From assembly GCA_011391085.1 (NCBI GenBank), contig JAABRD010000028.1, forward strand, positions 1 to 64,000: a stretch of DNA of 64,000 bases, in the 5' to 3' direction. A program made the translations under genes and the position numbers. Positions 1-9,141 of the stretch are shown one piece after another. The DNA comes from Thiotrichaceae bacterium. Its GTDB lineage: Bacteria; Pseudomonadota; Gammaproteobacteria; Beggiatoales; Beggiatoaceae. Below the pieces are notes generated by a model. The model made no database searches. It saw only the letters and a list, made by a program, of their open reading frames with translations, and was not told where the DNA came from. Numbering within the stretch: position 1 is the first letter of the stretch; each line of letters opens with the position of its first letter.

Positions 1-55
1 ATGAACCGGTTTATTCCACTTCGTTTTTTTCTGAAAACTTAGAGGACTTTATCTT

Positions 56-820
56 ATGCGTTTATCTAAACTTCTGGCAACGGCAACGTTAAGTCTTATT
101 TTAACTCAGCTTCCTTCCACCTTATGGGCGGAAGAGACTCCTCTGGACCCCAATGCTACCCCACCCACGGAAGGCGTCCCCATTGACCAAGCGGACGCCA
201 AATACAGTGGCCCCCCGAAAATTAGCTACTACCTCTCTGATGAGAACTTCATCATCATCAAAGTCGATGGTCTCAAACTCGGAGAAGTCAAAGGGTTCAC
301 CTTTGACGGCGACGACATCAGCGACGCCATGAAGCAATTTGAAACCGATGGCGTAGTCGAAATCGCTTCCAGAGACGACGGCTTCAACCTCACCGTCAAA
401 ATCCCCAATGACCAACTTCCAGGTCAACATAAATTCGGTCTCCTCTATGGAGAGAACGAACTGTCTGCCACCCTGGATTCAGAAAAACTCACCACTGAAG
501 CCAGCGCCAGCGACGGTCGTGCCTTTGGCTACCTGCGCATCTATGGCAACGTCCAAGAATATCTCTATGGATGTTCTTGGAATTGCTGGGGAAATGCCAG
601 CTATGCCACTGTCCATTTCTGGATTTGGGACGGTTACTGGGCTTATGTCGGTGCCACCACTGCGGATGCTTATGGCAACTTTGATGTTGATGTCAATGGC
701 GTGTGCGGCAACGTTTATATCGAAGCCGTCAACAACGGAAAATGGGGCAACACCTCCTCCTCCGTCTGGTCTTGCGGTTGGAGTAGAACCTATGTCAGTG
801 CCTATCCCTCTATCTGGTAG
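56..820 (+). CDS. Secreted Trp/Cys-rich protein of unknown function
   Basis: I do not recognise a family. The 254-residue product starts with a clear signal peptide (basic MRLSK, hydrophobic core, cleavage near LWAEE), so it is exported. The ATG has an AGAGGA ribosome site nine bases upstream. Residues about 50-150 are acidic and beta-rich. The last ~95 residues hold repeated Trp, Tyr and Cys (GCSWNCWGN, WIWDGYW, VWSCGW), which suggests a disulfide-stabilised beta domain that could bind carbohydrate or peptide. A clostripain-like protease gene follows 81 bases downstream on the same strand. A functional link, for example as substrate or ligand, is inference only. Confidence 0.75.
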   Translation: MRLSKLLATATLSLILTQLPSTLWAEETPLDPNATPPTEGVPIDQADAKYSGPPKISYYLSDENFIIIKVDGLKLGEVKGFTFDGDDISDAMKQFETDGVVEIASRDDGFNLTVKIPNDQLPGQHKFGLLYGENELSATLDSEKLTTEASASDGRAFGYLRIYGNVQEYLYGCSWNCWGNASYATVHFWIWDGYWAYVGATTADAYGNFDVDVNGVCGNVYIEAVNNGKWGNTSSSVWSCGWSRTYVSAYPSIW

Positions 821-844
821 TCTATAATACTCAATCCAATCCCA

Positions 845-876
845 TGAGTACAAAGCGTAAGCGTAGCTTTGTACTC
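845..876. terminator. Hairpin, GAGTACAAAGC-type
   Basis: GAGTACAAAGC pairs with GCTTTGTACTC around a short loop, just after the secreted protein and 25 bases before the C11 protease. It belongs to the dispersed hairpin family built on AAAGCGTAGCTTTG. It could act as an attenuator or a terminator between the two genes. There is no strong T-run. Confidence 0.45.
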
Positions 877-901
877 CTGGTCTTTTATTCAGGAGTCATC
901 T

Positions 902-3271
902 ATGACCACTAAATTTTCTATCTATTCAGTTTTACTCGGTTTCTTACTTCCCCTCAACGGCTACCCCCTCTATGACCAACTCGCCATAGACCTCAAGCCT
1001 ACGGAGAATGAACTTCAATTTTGCTTTACTCCAGGTTATTCCAATCCCAAGTGGCAAGTCTATCTCGCGGCCCTCATTAATAATCAACTCTACTTCGTCG
1101 ATACCCAAAACCAACCCGCCCCCTGGGATGGTGTCCAAGAACCTCCCTTCTTTATCAAAAAAGAACAGGGAGTGAAAACAACCTGTTTCCCTCCTCTGTC
1201 TAAAACTCTCCTGACTGGTATCCCCGTCTATGTGGGCATTGGTAGCGATTTCGCCGACATTGCTACCAACACCAGATACACCCGTATCTTTGACGGCACC
1301 TTCCCAACGCTACCTCAACCATCGCGCCTTTGGACCGTGATGGTCTATCTCATTGGTTCCACCCTCGAATCCATTCCTGAACACTTGGCCAGTCAAGACC
1401 TGATAGAAATGCTTAATGGCAGCAACCAGCAAATGGTCAGTGACAATGTCAACCTCGTCCTCACCACCGGCGGTTCCACCCGCGAAGGCTGGAAAACTGT
1501 TAAACGTTCCTTGATTCACCAAGGACAACAGCAGGTCCTCGCCGATTTAGGAGAACAGAACATGGCGGCACCAGAAACTTTGAGTGAATTTGTCCCCTGG
1601 GCCGTGACTCACTTTCCTGCCAGTCACTATGCGTTGATACTTTGGGACCATGGCCACGGTGCCCTCGGTTATGGTTTAGATGCCTCCAAAGCTGGTCTGG
1701 CTGCTAATCAGGGCAAACCCGACGAAATGACTCTGACTGAACTGCATCAAGCCTTTCAAACTATCCGTTCACAACTGACTAACCCGTTGGATATAATCAG
1801 TTACGATGCCTGTAACATGGCCACCATTGAAGTGGCAGAAGTAACGGCTACGCTGGCTAATGCCATGTCTGCCTCGGTTGAAAAAGAACCTGGTCATGGT
1901 GCCGATTACAATTATTTGCTGACCCACCTGGCCACCCATCCACCCGCCAATGGTCTTGAGTTTGGGAAACTGTTGAAAACTTCTTATCTGCAACAAACCC
2001 AACAGAAACTCAGTGCAACTTCCGAACAAACCACTTGGGACACCGACCAAATTACTTACAGTGTCCTCGATTTAACCCAATTATCCACCTTTCGCAACAC
2101 CTTCCAACAGTTTGCCACAGAACTCAATAATGTCCTGCGCAATACCGATTTTCTAAATGCCGACAGTAGCTATAAAATGCTCAGTTATGGGATGATTCAT
2201 GCCCCCTTCTATCCTGCGGTACTAAAAGATAAGATTCGTTCGAAACGGTTTAGTCAAGCCATCAATGAAAAAGATGTCCACATCGACCTCTATGCCGTGT
2301 TGCAAACCGTGTTACCCAATTTTCCAGAATTAAAATCGAATGCCGACGCCTTACTGACACAACTGAATCAACTGGTGATTGAGTATGAAGCCAATCCCAA
2401 CGTTAAAAAAATACATTCCGATGCGGGTCGCCTCAGTATCAACATTGGTACCAACTTACCTTACTTAACAGCGTTGCCAGAGGCTTATCAGTCCTTCCAT
2501 GACGCCTTGACTTATTACAACCAACGCAAAGCCAATGACCTGTCTGATATTAACGACGACTCGAAAAAGACCTGCTACGGCCACACCACCGAAGGTATGA
2601 TCTGTGCCGCCTTCCCCAACTGGTTACGCTTACCAGCCAGTGAAGTCTTAGAAGTGGAAGCCTACTTAGGGCAATATACCGAGAAGACAGACCATATTTA
2701 CTTGATGAAGACCCTTTATCAATCTCAAGGAGAAGTCACCGACGAGATAGAATTGGGCATCGATGGCAATCAAGCCTGCGATTATCAAGTGTGCGTCACC
2801 GACACCGATTGCGCCAGCATCACGTTGACCGAACAAAACGACCAACGCTTTGCCGACATTACCCTGAATGACAATCCTGCGGTACTCACTTTTTGTCAAG
2901 GTGAGGATAAGCAATGGCAGGCGTGCAGTGTCATGTCACAAACTGATGGCGTGTGGGGACGGTCTAGCGTGTTATATCCTGACGACACTATCGCCCCGAC
3001 TACCTTACAATGGTCGGATGGAGAAGACACACTGGAAGAAGTGACGGGGAAGACCTTAACCGTAGCTGCCCGTCCAGTCACTTTGAAACCACACTGTGAC
3101 CCTGCCAAGGCCGTCATTATTACCTCCTCTTACGGTGCGAATCTGCAACCGGCTTATCGGGAATTATGTAGAGATGCCAGTTGCGTTTGCACCGCCGAAG
3201 ACTTTGCAGAGAAGGGAGATGACGCATGTAAAAAGGTGGGGACGAAGGCGGGGGTGATAATTGAACCTTGA
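902..3271 (+). CDS. Secreted clostripain-like cysteine protease (family C11)
   Basis: The start is set at the ATG preceded by AGGAG (891-895), giving 789 residues with a signal peptide ending near LNGYP; an in-frame ATG 33 bases upstream lies in a hairpin. From about residue 145 the sequence follows clostripain-family enzymes: WTVMVYLIGST strand, ILWDHGHG with predicted catalytic His250, and ISYDACNM with predicted catalytic Cys304. Family members are clan CD endopeptidases, often cutting after Arg or Lys. Residues beyond ~560 form a Cys-containing beta-rich extension of unknown role. It is the first of six clan-CD protease loci in the window and is followed by the same 26-bp hairpin as three of the others. 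Confidence 0.88.
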   Translation: MTTKFSIYSVLLGFLLPLNGYPLYDQLAIDLKPTENELQFCFTPGYSNPKWQVYLAALINNQLYFVDTQNQPAPWDGVQEPPFFIKKEQGVKTTCFPPLSKTLLTGIPVYVGIGSDFADIATNTRYTRIFDGTFPTLPQPSRLWTVMVYLIGSTLESIPEHLASQDLIEMLNGSNQQMVSDNVNLVLTTGGSTREGWKTVKRSLIHQGQQQVLADLGEQNMAAPETLSEFVPWAVTHFPASHYALILWDHGHGALGYGLDASKAGLAANQGKPDEMTLTELHQAFQTIRSQLTNPLDIISYDACNMATIEVAEVTATLANAMSASVEKEPGHGADYNYLLTHLATHPPANGLEFGKLLKTSYLQQTQQKLSATSEQTTWDTDQITYSVLDLTQLSTFRNTFQQFATELNNVLRNTDFLNADSSYKMLSYGMIHAPFYPAVLKDKIRSKRFSQAINEKDVHIDLYAVLQTVLPNFPELKSNADALLTQLNQLVIEYEANPNVKKIHSDAGRLSINIGTNLPYLTALPEAYQSFHDALTYYNQRKANDLSDINDDSKKTCYGHTTEGMICAAFPNWLRLPASEVLEVEAYLGQYTEKTDHIYLMKTLYQSQGEVTDEIELGIDGNQACDYQVCVTDTDCASITLTEQNDQRFADITLNDNPAVLTFCQGEDKQWQACSVMSQTDGVWGRSSVLYPDDTIAPTTLQWSDGEDTLEEVTGKTLTVAARPVTLKPHCDPAKAVIITSSYGANLQPAYRELCRDASCVCTAEDFAEKGDDACKKVGTKAGVIIEP

Positions 3272-3284
3272 GTTGCCCGATTTT

Positions 3285-3310
3285 GGAGTCCAAGACAGGT
3301 CTTGGACTTC
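3285..3310. terminator. Terminator hairpin, GGAGTCCAAGAC family
   Basis: AGTCCAAGAC and GTCTTGGACT form a perfect stem 14 bases after the C11 protease stop, followed by a short T-run. Almost the same sequence follows three other caspase-like genes (9142, 19324, 23769). Confidence 0.7.
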
Positions 3311-3330
3311 ACAGGTTTTTAAAACTTTTA

Positions 3331-3463
3331 TAGTGATATTCCTATCCATTTGTACCCCCCCCAGCCCCCCCGCACGCGGGGGGGAGTCATCCACGCCGCG
3401 GGGGAGTCACCCCCCCGCGTGCGGGGGGGCTGGGGGGGGTACAAGAGAACAGGAATACTACTA
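3331..3463. mobile_element. MITE-like palindrome, TA-target family (family A)
   Basis: The ends are TAGTGATATTC and GAATACTACTA, inverted copies of each other, flanked by TA on both sides. The interior is a G/C-run palindrome around GCACGCGGGGG. The ends match the element at 25288-25458, whose empty site is visible in this window. No coding capacity. Confidence 0.7.
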
Positions 3464-3500
3464 TAAATCTGGCCACCAACCAAGGAAACTACCCAATTTC

Positions 3501-3593
3501 GGTAGTGATGCACAAGGTAGTGATGACTGTTACCAAACCTGACAGGTCTTCGAGACCTGTCAGGTTTAAACCACTACCTTGTGCATCACTACC
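3501..3593. mobile_element. MITE-like palindrome, GGTAGTGATGCA family (family B)
   Basis: Terminal inverted repeats GGTAGTGATGCAC/GTGCATCACTACC enclose a CCTGACAGGTCTTCGAGACCTGTCAGG hairpin. The flanks CCAATTTC and CAAATTTC look like an 8-bp target duplication with one mismatch. It lies just beyond the 3' end of the minus-strand TA pair. Confidence 0.65.
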
Positions 3594-3599
3594 CAAATT

Positions 3600-3896
3600 T
3601 CAAACCGTATTTTCCTCCCCCAACCCTTGTTCAAAAACTTGTAACAAGGTTGCCAGAGGAATATCTCCACGACCTCGTTCTAAACGAGAAATGTAGTCTT
3701 GGCGAGTACCCACTTTATCAGCTAATTGCTTCTGGGTCAAATGGGCTTCTTTCCTAGCGGCTTTTAACCACTCGGCGATGATAAACAATTGAGATTGATT
3801 CTCGAAATCATCACGCGCCGGTTGGCCCACGGGGCCATATTTTAACTCAAGGAGTTCATTGAAATTGTTGACGTTTGTTAAATGAGAGGTCATCAT
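3600..3896 (-). CDS. XRE-family antitoxin (HigA-like)
   Basis: This 98-residue protein has a helix-turn-helix in its C-terminal half (LTQKQLADKVGTRQDYISRLERGRG), typical of XRE/HigA antitoxins that bind both the toxin and the operator. It starts three bases after the toxin stop codon, so the order is toxin first, as in higBA. It probably neutralises the RelE/HigB-like toxin and autorepresses the pair. Confidence 0.8.
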   Translation of the reverse strand: MMTSHLTNVNNFNELLELKYGPVGQPARDDFENQSQLFIIAEWLKAARKEAHLTQKQLADKVGTRQDYISRLERGRGDIPLATLLQVFEQGLGEENTV

Positions 3897-3899
3897 TCA

Positions 3900-4199
3900 T
3901 CACCTGTATTTGGAAAAATATTTTCTTTTGAGACGTTCGGCCTGGTCAATTTCTCTTCTGGGTATTTTGTCAGTTTTCTTGGTAAAGGCATTTAACAGAA
4001 TGACTAGCCTATCTTCATCAAAACAGCAGAAAATTCGGAAACAGTTACCTTGATATTCCAAGCGGATTTCAAATAATCCGTCGGTTCCAGAAAGATGTTT
4101 GAGAAATTTCTCAGGAACTTTTTCCACGGTAGTTATCAGTTTTAACACGAACTCTACTTTCTCCTGTGCTTTGGGAGACAGTTGAAGATAATACTCCAT
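3900..4199 (-). CDS. RelE/HigB-like toxin (phage Gp49-like fold)
   Basis: The chosen start is the ATG giving MEYYLQLSPKAQEKV (99 residues); the frame stays open for another 18 codons upstream, but those residues do not look like the family. Motifs FLKHLSGTDGLFEIRLEYQGNCFRIFCCF and LVILLNAFTKKTDKIPRREI match HigB/Gp49-like mRNA interferases, including the late K-T/P-x-x-E-I segment. It is paired with the XRE antitoxin three bases downstream. Confidence 0.8.
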   Translation of the reverse strand: MEYYLQLSPKAQEKVEFVLKLITTVEKVPEKFLKHLSGTDGLFEIRLEYQGNCFRIFCCFDEDRLVILLNAFTKKTDKIPRREIDQAERLKRKYFSKYR

Positions 4200-4374
4200 A
4201 AAATGGTTTTCAAAAAAAACGATTTCTCTATAGATTAGAATAAAACAGAACACTCAAAGTTGTCAAGAGGACAATGTTACAGGGCTTCCACTGAATGTCA
4301 TTGCCATTAGAGAATTAGCTAGGACTGGCAGTCCTGACCCTTAAGCCACGGACAAATCCCTTAACTTAATAGTA

Positions 4375-4430
4375 AAGGCGTATCCACCGCTTTTGATTCT
4401 GGTGGATACGCGCAGCGAAATCCACCCTAC
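4375..4430. repeat. Dispersed hairpin, GGTGGATACGC family
   Basis: Degenerate inverted repeat GCGTATCCACC...GGTGGATACGC, ending in AATCCACCCTAC. Better-preserved copies lie at 11556-11631 and 60953-61029. Confidence 0.55.
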
Positions 4431-4449
4431 CTTAACTTATCTGCCTAAC

Positions 4450-4884
4450 TCATTTCAGACTCTTAATGAACCATTCAACTTCTTGAATCAAAGGCACTAA
4501 ATTAGGCTTTGTAAAACTCATCTGAGGAGCCGGAATACGATTATGTTTGAGATTAGGTGGAACATGTTTATGATGCGGGTGAGTACTGGCCAAGCTAGGG
4601 TCATTCGGATGCGGTTGTGAATCGTACCAATACCGTTTTTCTGAACCTTGCCAGACTTCGTAACCATACGCTTGGATAGTTGCTGACAAATCAGAAAAAC
4701 AGGTCAGACGTTCACGTACCACCAATCGAATATCTTGGTCAAAATGAAGTTCGCCCACGACTCTAGCCAGGGTAGCACCACGTCGGATTAGAACGACGGT
4801 AGAACTTTGCACCACGGTGAATGGTTCTGGAAGAGAGTATAAAAACAGTTCATAATCGGCCAGACTTCGGAACGGGTTGTTCAT
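4450..4884 (-). CDS. TumE-type (DUF6516) toxin-like protein
   Basis: The 144-residue protein has the layout of DUF6516/TumE proteins. An N-terminal beta segment (VVLIRRGATLARVVGELHF) is followed by a recognition segment (RYWYDSQPHPNDPSLASTHPHHKHVPPN) in which HPHHKH is the family hallmark. Its ATG overlaps the stop of the upstream gene by four bases (ATGA), so the two are translationally coupled. Members are predicted TA toxins, some nucleotidyltransferase- or nuclease-related; the activity here is not readable from sequence. Confidence 0.6.
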   Translation of the reverse strand: MNNPFRSLADYELFLYSLPEPFTVVQSSTVVLIRRGATLARVVGELHFDQDIRLVVRERLTCFSDLSATIQAYGYEVWQGSEKRYWYDSQPHPNDPSLASTHPHHKHVPPNLKHNRIPAPQMSFTKPNLVPLIQEVEWFIKSLK

Positions 4885-5153
4885 ACGGTAGCTACTTGAA
4901 TGAGTTCGGTTAAACGAGTAGATTGACGTTGCCGCCGTTGAATTTCATTACGATATTCAGCTTGACGAGTCAACCAAGTTTGGTAAACACCAGCCCACTC
5001 GCTAAAATCCAACACCCACTCGTCATGGTCTGGTTCTTCGCCGCTGAAGTAGGCTGGATAAAATGTTTCGGAACGAATGCCAAATTTTCGTTCAAAGGTT
5101 AACAGGTCTTCCTCTAAGGAGTGAATATCTAATAACAGGTTTCGTAGATTCAT
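4881..5153 (-). CDS. Probable antitoxin partner of the TumE-like protein
   Basis: A 90-residue, charged, mostly helical protein with a likely coiled-coil (RQAEYRNEIQRRQRQSTRLTELI). I do not recognise a named domain. Its four-base overlap with the downstream DUF6516 gene and small size make it the likely antitoxin of the pair. The 180 bases upstream, before the divergent protease gene, hold no further gene. Confidence 0.5.
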   Translation of the reverse strand: MNLRNLLLDIHSLEEDLLTFERKFGIRSETFYPAYFSGEEPDHDEWVLDFSEWAGVYQTWLTRQAEYRNEIQRRQRQSTRLTELIQVATV

Positions 5154-5333
5154 AACAATTTTATTGAAAAAAATGAAGGAAAGAAAGAATATCAGTTAAT
5201 CTTCCTCCAGTCAAGTCGTATCGAACGACAGAACCATGGGAACAAAGCAAGGCTTTGAAACCATTGAGTTAATTGTGCCAAACGACTTATCCATACACAT
5301 ACCACTCACTTACAATCAAGAGGACTTAATTTT

Positions 5334-8300
5334 ATGAACACACCAACGACTTTCTCCCAATCCCTTTCCTCCTTCCCTCACCCCTCCCTACTACTGGGCC
5401 TACTCTTCCTCCTCCTGTCAGCTATCGGTCAAGCGGCTGACTTAACCTTCACCCCCAACGCGCCCATTGTGGAACAGGGAAAACAGATAACATTGTCAGT
5501 CTCTGGCACCAGTGGCGAAGTGACTTGGACGGTCGCCAAAGGGCAAATTCAGGGGACGGGGACGCAGGTGACTTATGTGGCACCGGCGCAGGTGGGGTTG
5601 GATGTGGTGACGGTGATGGATGGGGGAGGGAATGTGGCGACGGTTAAAATCGTGGTTACACCGCTGTCTCAAACTCAGTCGTTACAGATGGAAAATGCCA
5701 ATTGGGAGATATTCACGAATCGCAGTGAGATTAACGCATTATTGCTGTCCGAGGATGAGAAAACGTTGTGGGTTGGAACCCAGGGTGGTTTGGAAAAGCG
5801 CGATACGCAAACGGGCGAAATTCAGCAGGTTTTTATCAATACGGATGGGTTGCCCAGTAATAATGTTACGGCCCTCATCAGTGATGATGAAGGTGGGCTG
5901 TGGGTCGGAACAGGTTCGCCTCGTAGTCAGAGAGGCATAGGTGGTGGTTTAGCCCACTACAGTGCAACAGGGCAGTGGCAGATATTCAACAAGGACAATT
6001 CCGGCTTGTCAGACAATGATGTTACTGCCTTATTAAGTGATAGCCAAGGTGGTCTGTGGGTTGGGACTTATAGAGGAGGAGTGGCCCATTACAATGCCCA
6101 AAAGCAATGGCAAGTGTTTAAGCCAGACAATTCTGGCTTGCCATCTAACGGCGGAGTTATGGCTTTATTAAGCGATAGCCAAGACGGTCTGTGGGTCGGC
6201 ACCGTTTGCGAATATACAGATATAATCGAGCATACATGTGTGACAGGTGGAGGGTTAGCTCATTACACCGCCCAGGGACAATGGGAGGTGTTTAACACTG
6301 ATAATTCGGGTTTGCCATTCAACGAGATCGGAACCTTGTTAAGTGATAACCAAGGTGGTCTATGGATAGAGAAGGGAGCTCGTTATGGAAACAACGGTGG
6401 ATTGGTCCACTACACTGCCCAAAAGCAATGGCAAGTGTTTAATGAAGAAAATTCGGGCTTGCCATCCGACTGGGTTTATGCCCTGTTAAGCGATGGTCAA
6501 GGCGGTCTGTGGGTGGGAACAAGTAGTGGTTTGGCCCACCGCGGTGCCCAGGGAGAATGGACTGAGTTCACCACCGACTCGGGCCTACCATACAAAGATG
6601 TAAGAACCCTGTTAAGTGATGGTCAAGGTGGGCTGTGGATGGTAACTGTTGAGGGTTTGGCCCACCGCAGTGCCCAGGGAAAAATGACCGGGTTCACAAT
6701 CGACTGGGGCTTGCCATCCAATAGAGTGACAGCCCTGTTAAGCGATGGTCAAGGTGGACAGTGGGTGGGAACTTGGGGTGGCGGTTTAGCCCACCGCAGT
6801 GCCCAGGGAGAATGGACCGCCGGGTTCACCACCGAATCGGGTCTATCATACAGCTCGGGTCTATCATACAGCCATGTAAGAACTCTGTTAAGCGATGGTC
6901 AAGGTGGGCTATGGGCTGGAATTTGGGAGGGTTTAGCCCATCGCAGTGCGGAGGGAGAATTGACCGTGTTCACCACCGACTCGGGCCTGCCAGCAAGCGC
7001 TTCCGGTATGGTAGATGTAAGTGCCTTGTTAAGCGATGGTCAAGGTGGGCTATGGGTGGGAACTTGGGGTCACGGTCTAGCCCACCGTGATGCCCAGGGA
7101 GAAGTGACCGTGTTCACCACTGACTCTGGCTTGCCGGACAACTGGGTGACTGACCTGTTAAGCGATGGTCAGGGTGGGCTGTGGGTGGGAACAAGTAGTG
7201 GTTTGGCCCACGGCAGTGCCCAGGGAGAAGTGACCGTGTTCACCACCGACTCTGGCTTGTCGAGCAACTACGTGAGTGCCCTGTTAAGCGATGGTCAAGG
7301 TGGGCTATGGGTGGGAACTGGGCGTGGTTTGGACCACCGCGATGCCCAAGGAAAAAAAGTGGCTATATTCACCACTCCAACAAACGTGAAAGCCTTGTTC
7401 AGCGATGGTCAAGGTGGGTTGTGGGTGGGAACCTCCTATGCTGGTTTGGCCCACTACAGTGCCCAGGGAGAATTGACCTGGTTCAACACCAAAAACTCGG
7501 GGTTGCCACACAATGAATTGGATGCCCTATTAAGTGATAGTCAAAGTGGCTTATGGATAGGAACTGGTTATGGCGGTCTAGCCCACCTCACCTTCACCCA
7601 AAAAACTGCCCTCTGCCAAACCACCGACGCCACCACCTGCGAAAACCTCCAGGCGAACAAACGTGCCGCTATCCTTATCGCTGGTGGAGGTGCCGACAGT
7701 TCCAACACCCTCTGGGACACGACTGAAGCTATCACCAGTTACCTTTACAAAGTCTTTAACAAACGCGGCTTTGATAACGATGAGATTTATTACCTTTCCC
7801 CCAAATCTTGGGCCGATTTCAACGGGGATGGCTTAGATGACCGCATTGTCGATGCCCCCAACCCAGAACGTCCTCTCACTCCCGAAGATGTTCGACTGGC
7901 TTTGGAATGGGCCAAGGGACTTGGCAAACTGGACCAACCGTTGTATCTATTTTTCGTGGACCACGGCGGCACGGAGAAATTCCAGTTAAGCAAATTGGAA
8001 TATCTGGAAGTCACCACCTTGAAAACCTGGTTAGACGATTATCAAACCGTCACCGGCAATCAAGTGATGATGGTCATTGATGCGTGTCATTCTGGGCAAT
8101 TGTTAGACTCTCTCAAAGCCCCTAACCGTGCCATCATCAGTAGCACCGGCGACGGTTTGGCGTATTTTTACCGCCCCGATAAACGTGGTTTCAGTCGCTT
8201 CTTTGCCGCGGGGTTACTCAAAGGCATGAACTTCTGGGAAGCCTTTGGTTATGCGGGAGGGGAACAAACTAAATTGTTAGGCGATATATCTAAACTGACA

Positions 8301-9134
8301 ACGGCCAGTTCAGGTAGCAGCAGTGAAATTGGTCAAGTGCCACGATTTGATGATGGCAGTGACGATGGCCAATGGTTAAAACAGATTTATCTCAACGGCA
8401 GTTTTGCGGCAGGAGATTTGACCTTAGCGGTGGAGAGTTTAACTACTTCCACCACGGTAGCCGCCGGCACCCCATTGCCACTGAAAGCTAAAGCGGTTCT
8501 CGCCGAAGGACAGATTAAACGAGTGTGGGCCGTCATGCGGCCACCGAAGATGAATCTGGTCATGGATAGCAACGGCACGCCGATTTTAGTGTTACCGCAA
8601 CTAACTTTGGCTACTTCTGGTAGTGAACAGGATGTCTGGGAAGCCACTTGGCAAGAAGCGATTTATAACGGTAACTATCAAGTGACCTTCTATGCCGAAG
8701 ATAACCAAGGCAATATTGCCAGCAGTGACCTGCCCGTAGTCATTACCGTCACCGGTGGCATTGACCCTCCTCCCCAAGCCATGGTGCAATTGGGATTGGA
8801 GAAGACGCAATATCATGCTGGCGAACGTTTTACCGCCACCTTGACCGAACAGTTAAGTTGGGGATATGACCTCTATGCCGCGGTCTTATTACCCGATGGT
8901 CAAACCTTTGTCACTTTGAAAACTCTCAATGAATTTGCCCCATTGAATGAACCCAAACCGTGGCGGGCGCAACGTGTTCAAACGCAGCCGGTGACGTGGA
9001 TAGACATGACGTTGCCTGATTCGTTACCGACGGGACAATATTGCTTATTTGGGATTCTGTCACCAGAGGGGGGAGATGTATTGTTGAGTCAGGGGTTGTG
9101 GGTGATGGATAGCCAGTGTTTTGAGATATTTTAA
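5334..9134 (+). CDS. Secreted propeller-repeat protein with legumain/caspase-like protease domain
   Basis: A 1266-residue exported protein; AGAGGA lies nine bases before the ATG and a signal peptide ends near IGQAA. An Ig-like domain (about residues 36-110) is followed by 14 repeats (about 130-755) of the form ALLSDGQGGLWVGT-x-GLAH-x-AQG-x-W-x-F-x-DSGLP, matching two-component-regulator propeller (Reg_prop) blades; 14 would make two seven-bladed propellers. A clan-CD protease domain follows, with predicted His877 (FFVDHGG) and Cys918 (IDACHSG), closer to legumain (C13) than to metacaspase. The last ~240 residues are two beta domains. Likely role: extracytoplasmic ligand sensing coupled to proteolysis (inference). 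A frameshifted paralogue starts at 20295. Confidence 0.82.
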   Translation: MNTPTTFSQSLSSFPHPSLLLGLLFLLLSAIGQAADLTFTPNAPIVEQGKQITLSVSGTSGEVTWTVAKGQIQGTGTQVTYVAPAQVGLDVVTVMDGGGNVATVKIVVTPLSQTQSLQMENANWEIFTNRSEINALLLSEDEKTLWVGTQGGLEKRDTQTGEIQQVFINTDGLPSNNVTALISDDEGGLWVGTGSPRSQRGIGGGLAHYSATGQWQIFNKDNSGLSDNDVTALLSDSQGGLWVGTYRGGVAHYNAQKQWQVFKPDNSGLPSNGGVMALLSDSQDGLWVGTVCEYTDIIEHTCVTGGGLAHYTAQGQWEVFNTDNSGLPFNEIGTLLSDNQGGLWIEKGARYGNNGGLVHYTAQKQWQVFNEENSGLPSDWVYALLSDGQGGLWVGTSSGLAHRGAQGEWTEFTTDSGLPYKDVRTLLSDGQGGLWMVTVEGLAHRSAQGKMTGFTIDWGLPSNRVTALLSDGQGGQWVGTWGGGLAHRSAQGEWTAGFTTESGLSYSSGLSYSHVRTLLSDGQGGLWAGIWEGLAHRSAEGELTVFTTDSGLPASASGMVDVSALLSDGQGGLWVGTWGHGLAHRDAQGEVTVFTTDSGLPDNWVTDLLSDGQGGLWVGTSSGLAHGSAQGEVTVFTTDSGLSSNYVSALLSDGQGGLWVGTGRGLDHRDAQGKKVAIFTTPTNVKALFSDGQGGLWVGTSYAGLAHYSAQGELTWFNTKNSGLPHNELDALLSDSQSGLWIGTGYGGLAHLTFTQKTALCQTTDATTCENLQANKRAAILIAGGGADSSNTLWDTTEAITSYLYKVFNKRGFDNDEIYYLSPKSWADFNGDGLDDRIVDAPNPERPLTPEDVRLALEWAKGLGKLDQPLYLFFVDHGGTEKFQLSKLEYLEVTTLKTWLDDYQTVTGNQVMMVIDACHSGQLLDSLKAPNRAIISSTGDGLAYFYRPDKRGFSRFFAAGLLKGMNFWEAFGYAGGEQTKLLGDISKLTTASSGSSSEIGQVPRFDDGSDDGQWLKQIYLNGSFAAGDLTLAVESLTTSTTVAAGTPLPLKAKAVLAEGQIKRVWAVMRPPKMNLVMDSNGTPILVLPQLTLATSGSEQDVWEATWQEAIYNGNYQVTFYAEDNQGNIASSDLPVVITVTGGIDPPPQAMVQLGLEKTQYHAGERFTATLTEQLSWGYDLYAAVLLPDGQTFVTLKTLNEFAPLNEPKPWRAQRVQTQPVTWIDMTLPDSLPTGQYCLFGILSPEGGDVLLSQGLWVMDSQCFEIF
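5705..7590 (+). repeat. Coding tandem repeat: 14 propeller blades
   Basis: Each blade is about 105-150 bases with a near-constant core encoding LLSDGQGGLWVGT. Blades between 6450 and 7330 are very similar at DNA level, so the array should be able to gain or lose units by recombination. The paralogue at 20295 shows 12 recognisable units. Confidence 0.75.
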
Positions 9135-9141
9135 GAACGTT

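Noticed and set aside
3261-3542. 93-codon open frame after the C11 protease
   Set aside because: It is made entirely of hairpin, family A and family B repeat sequence.
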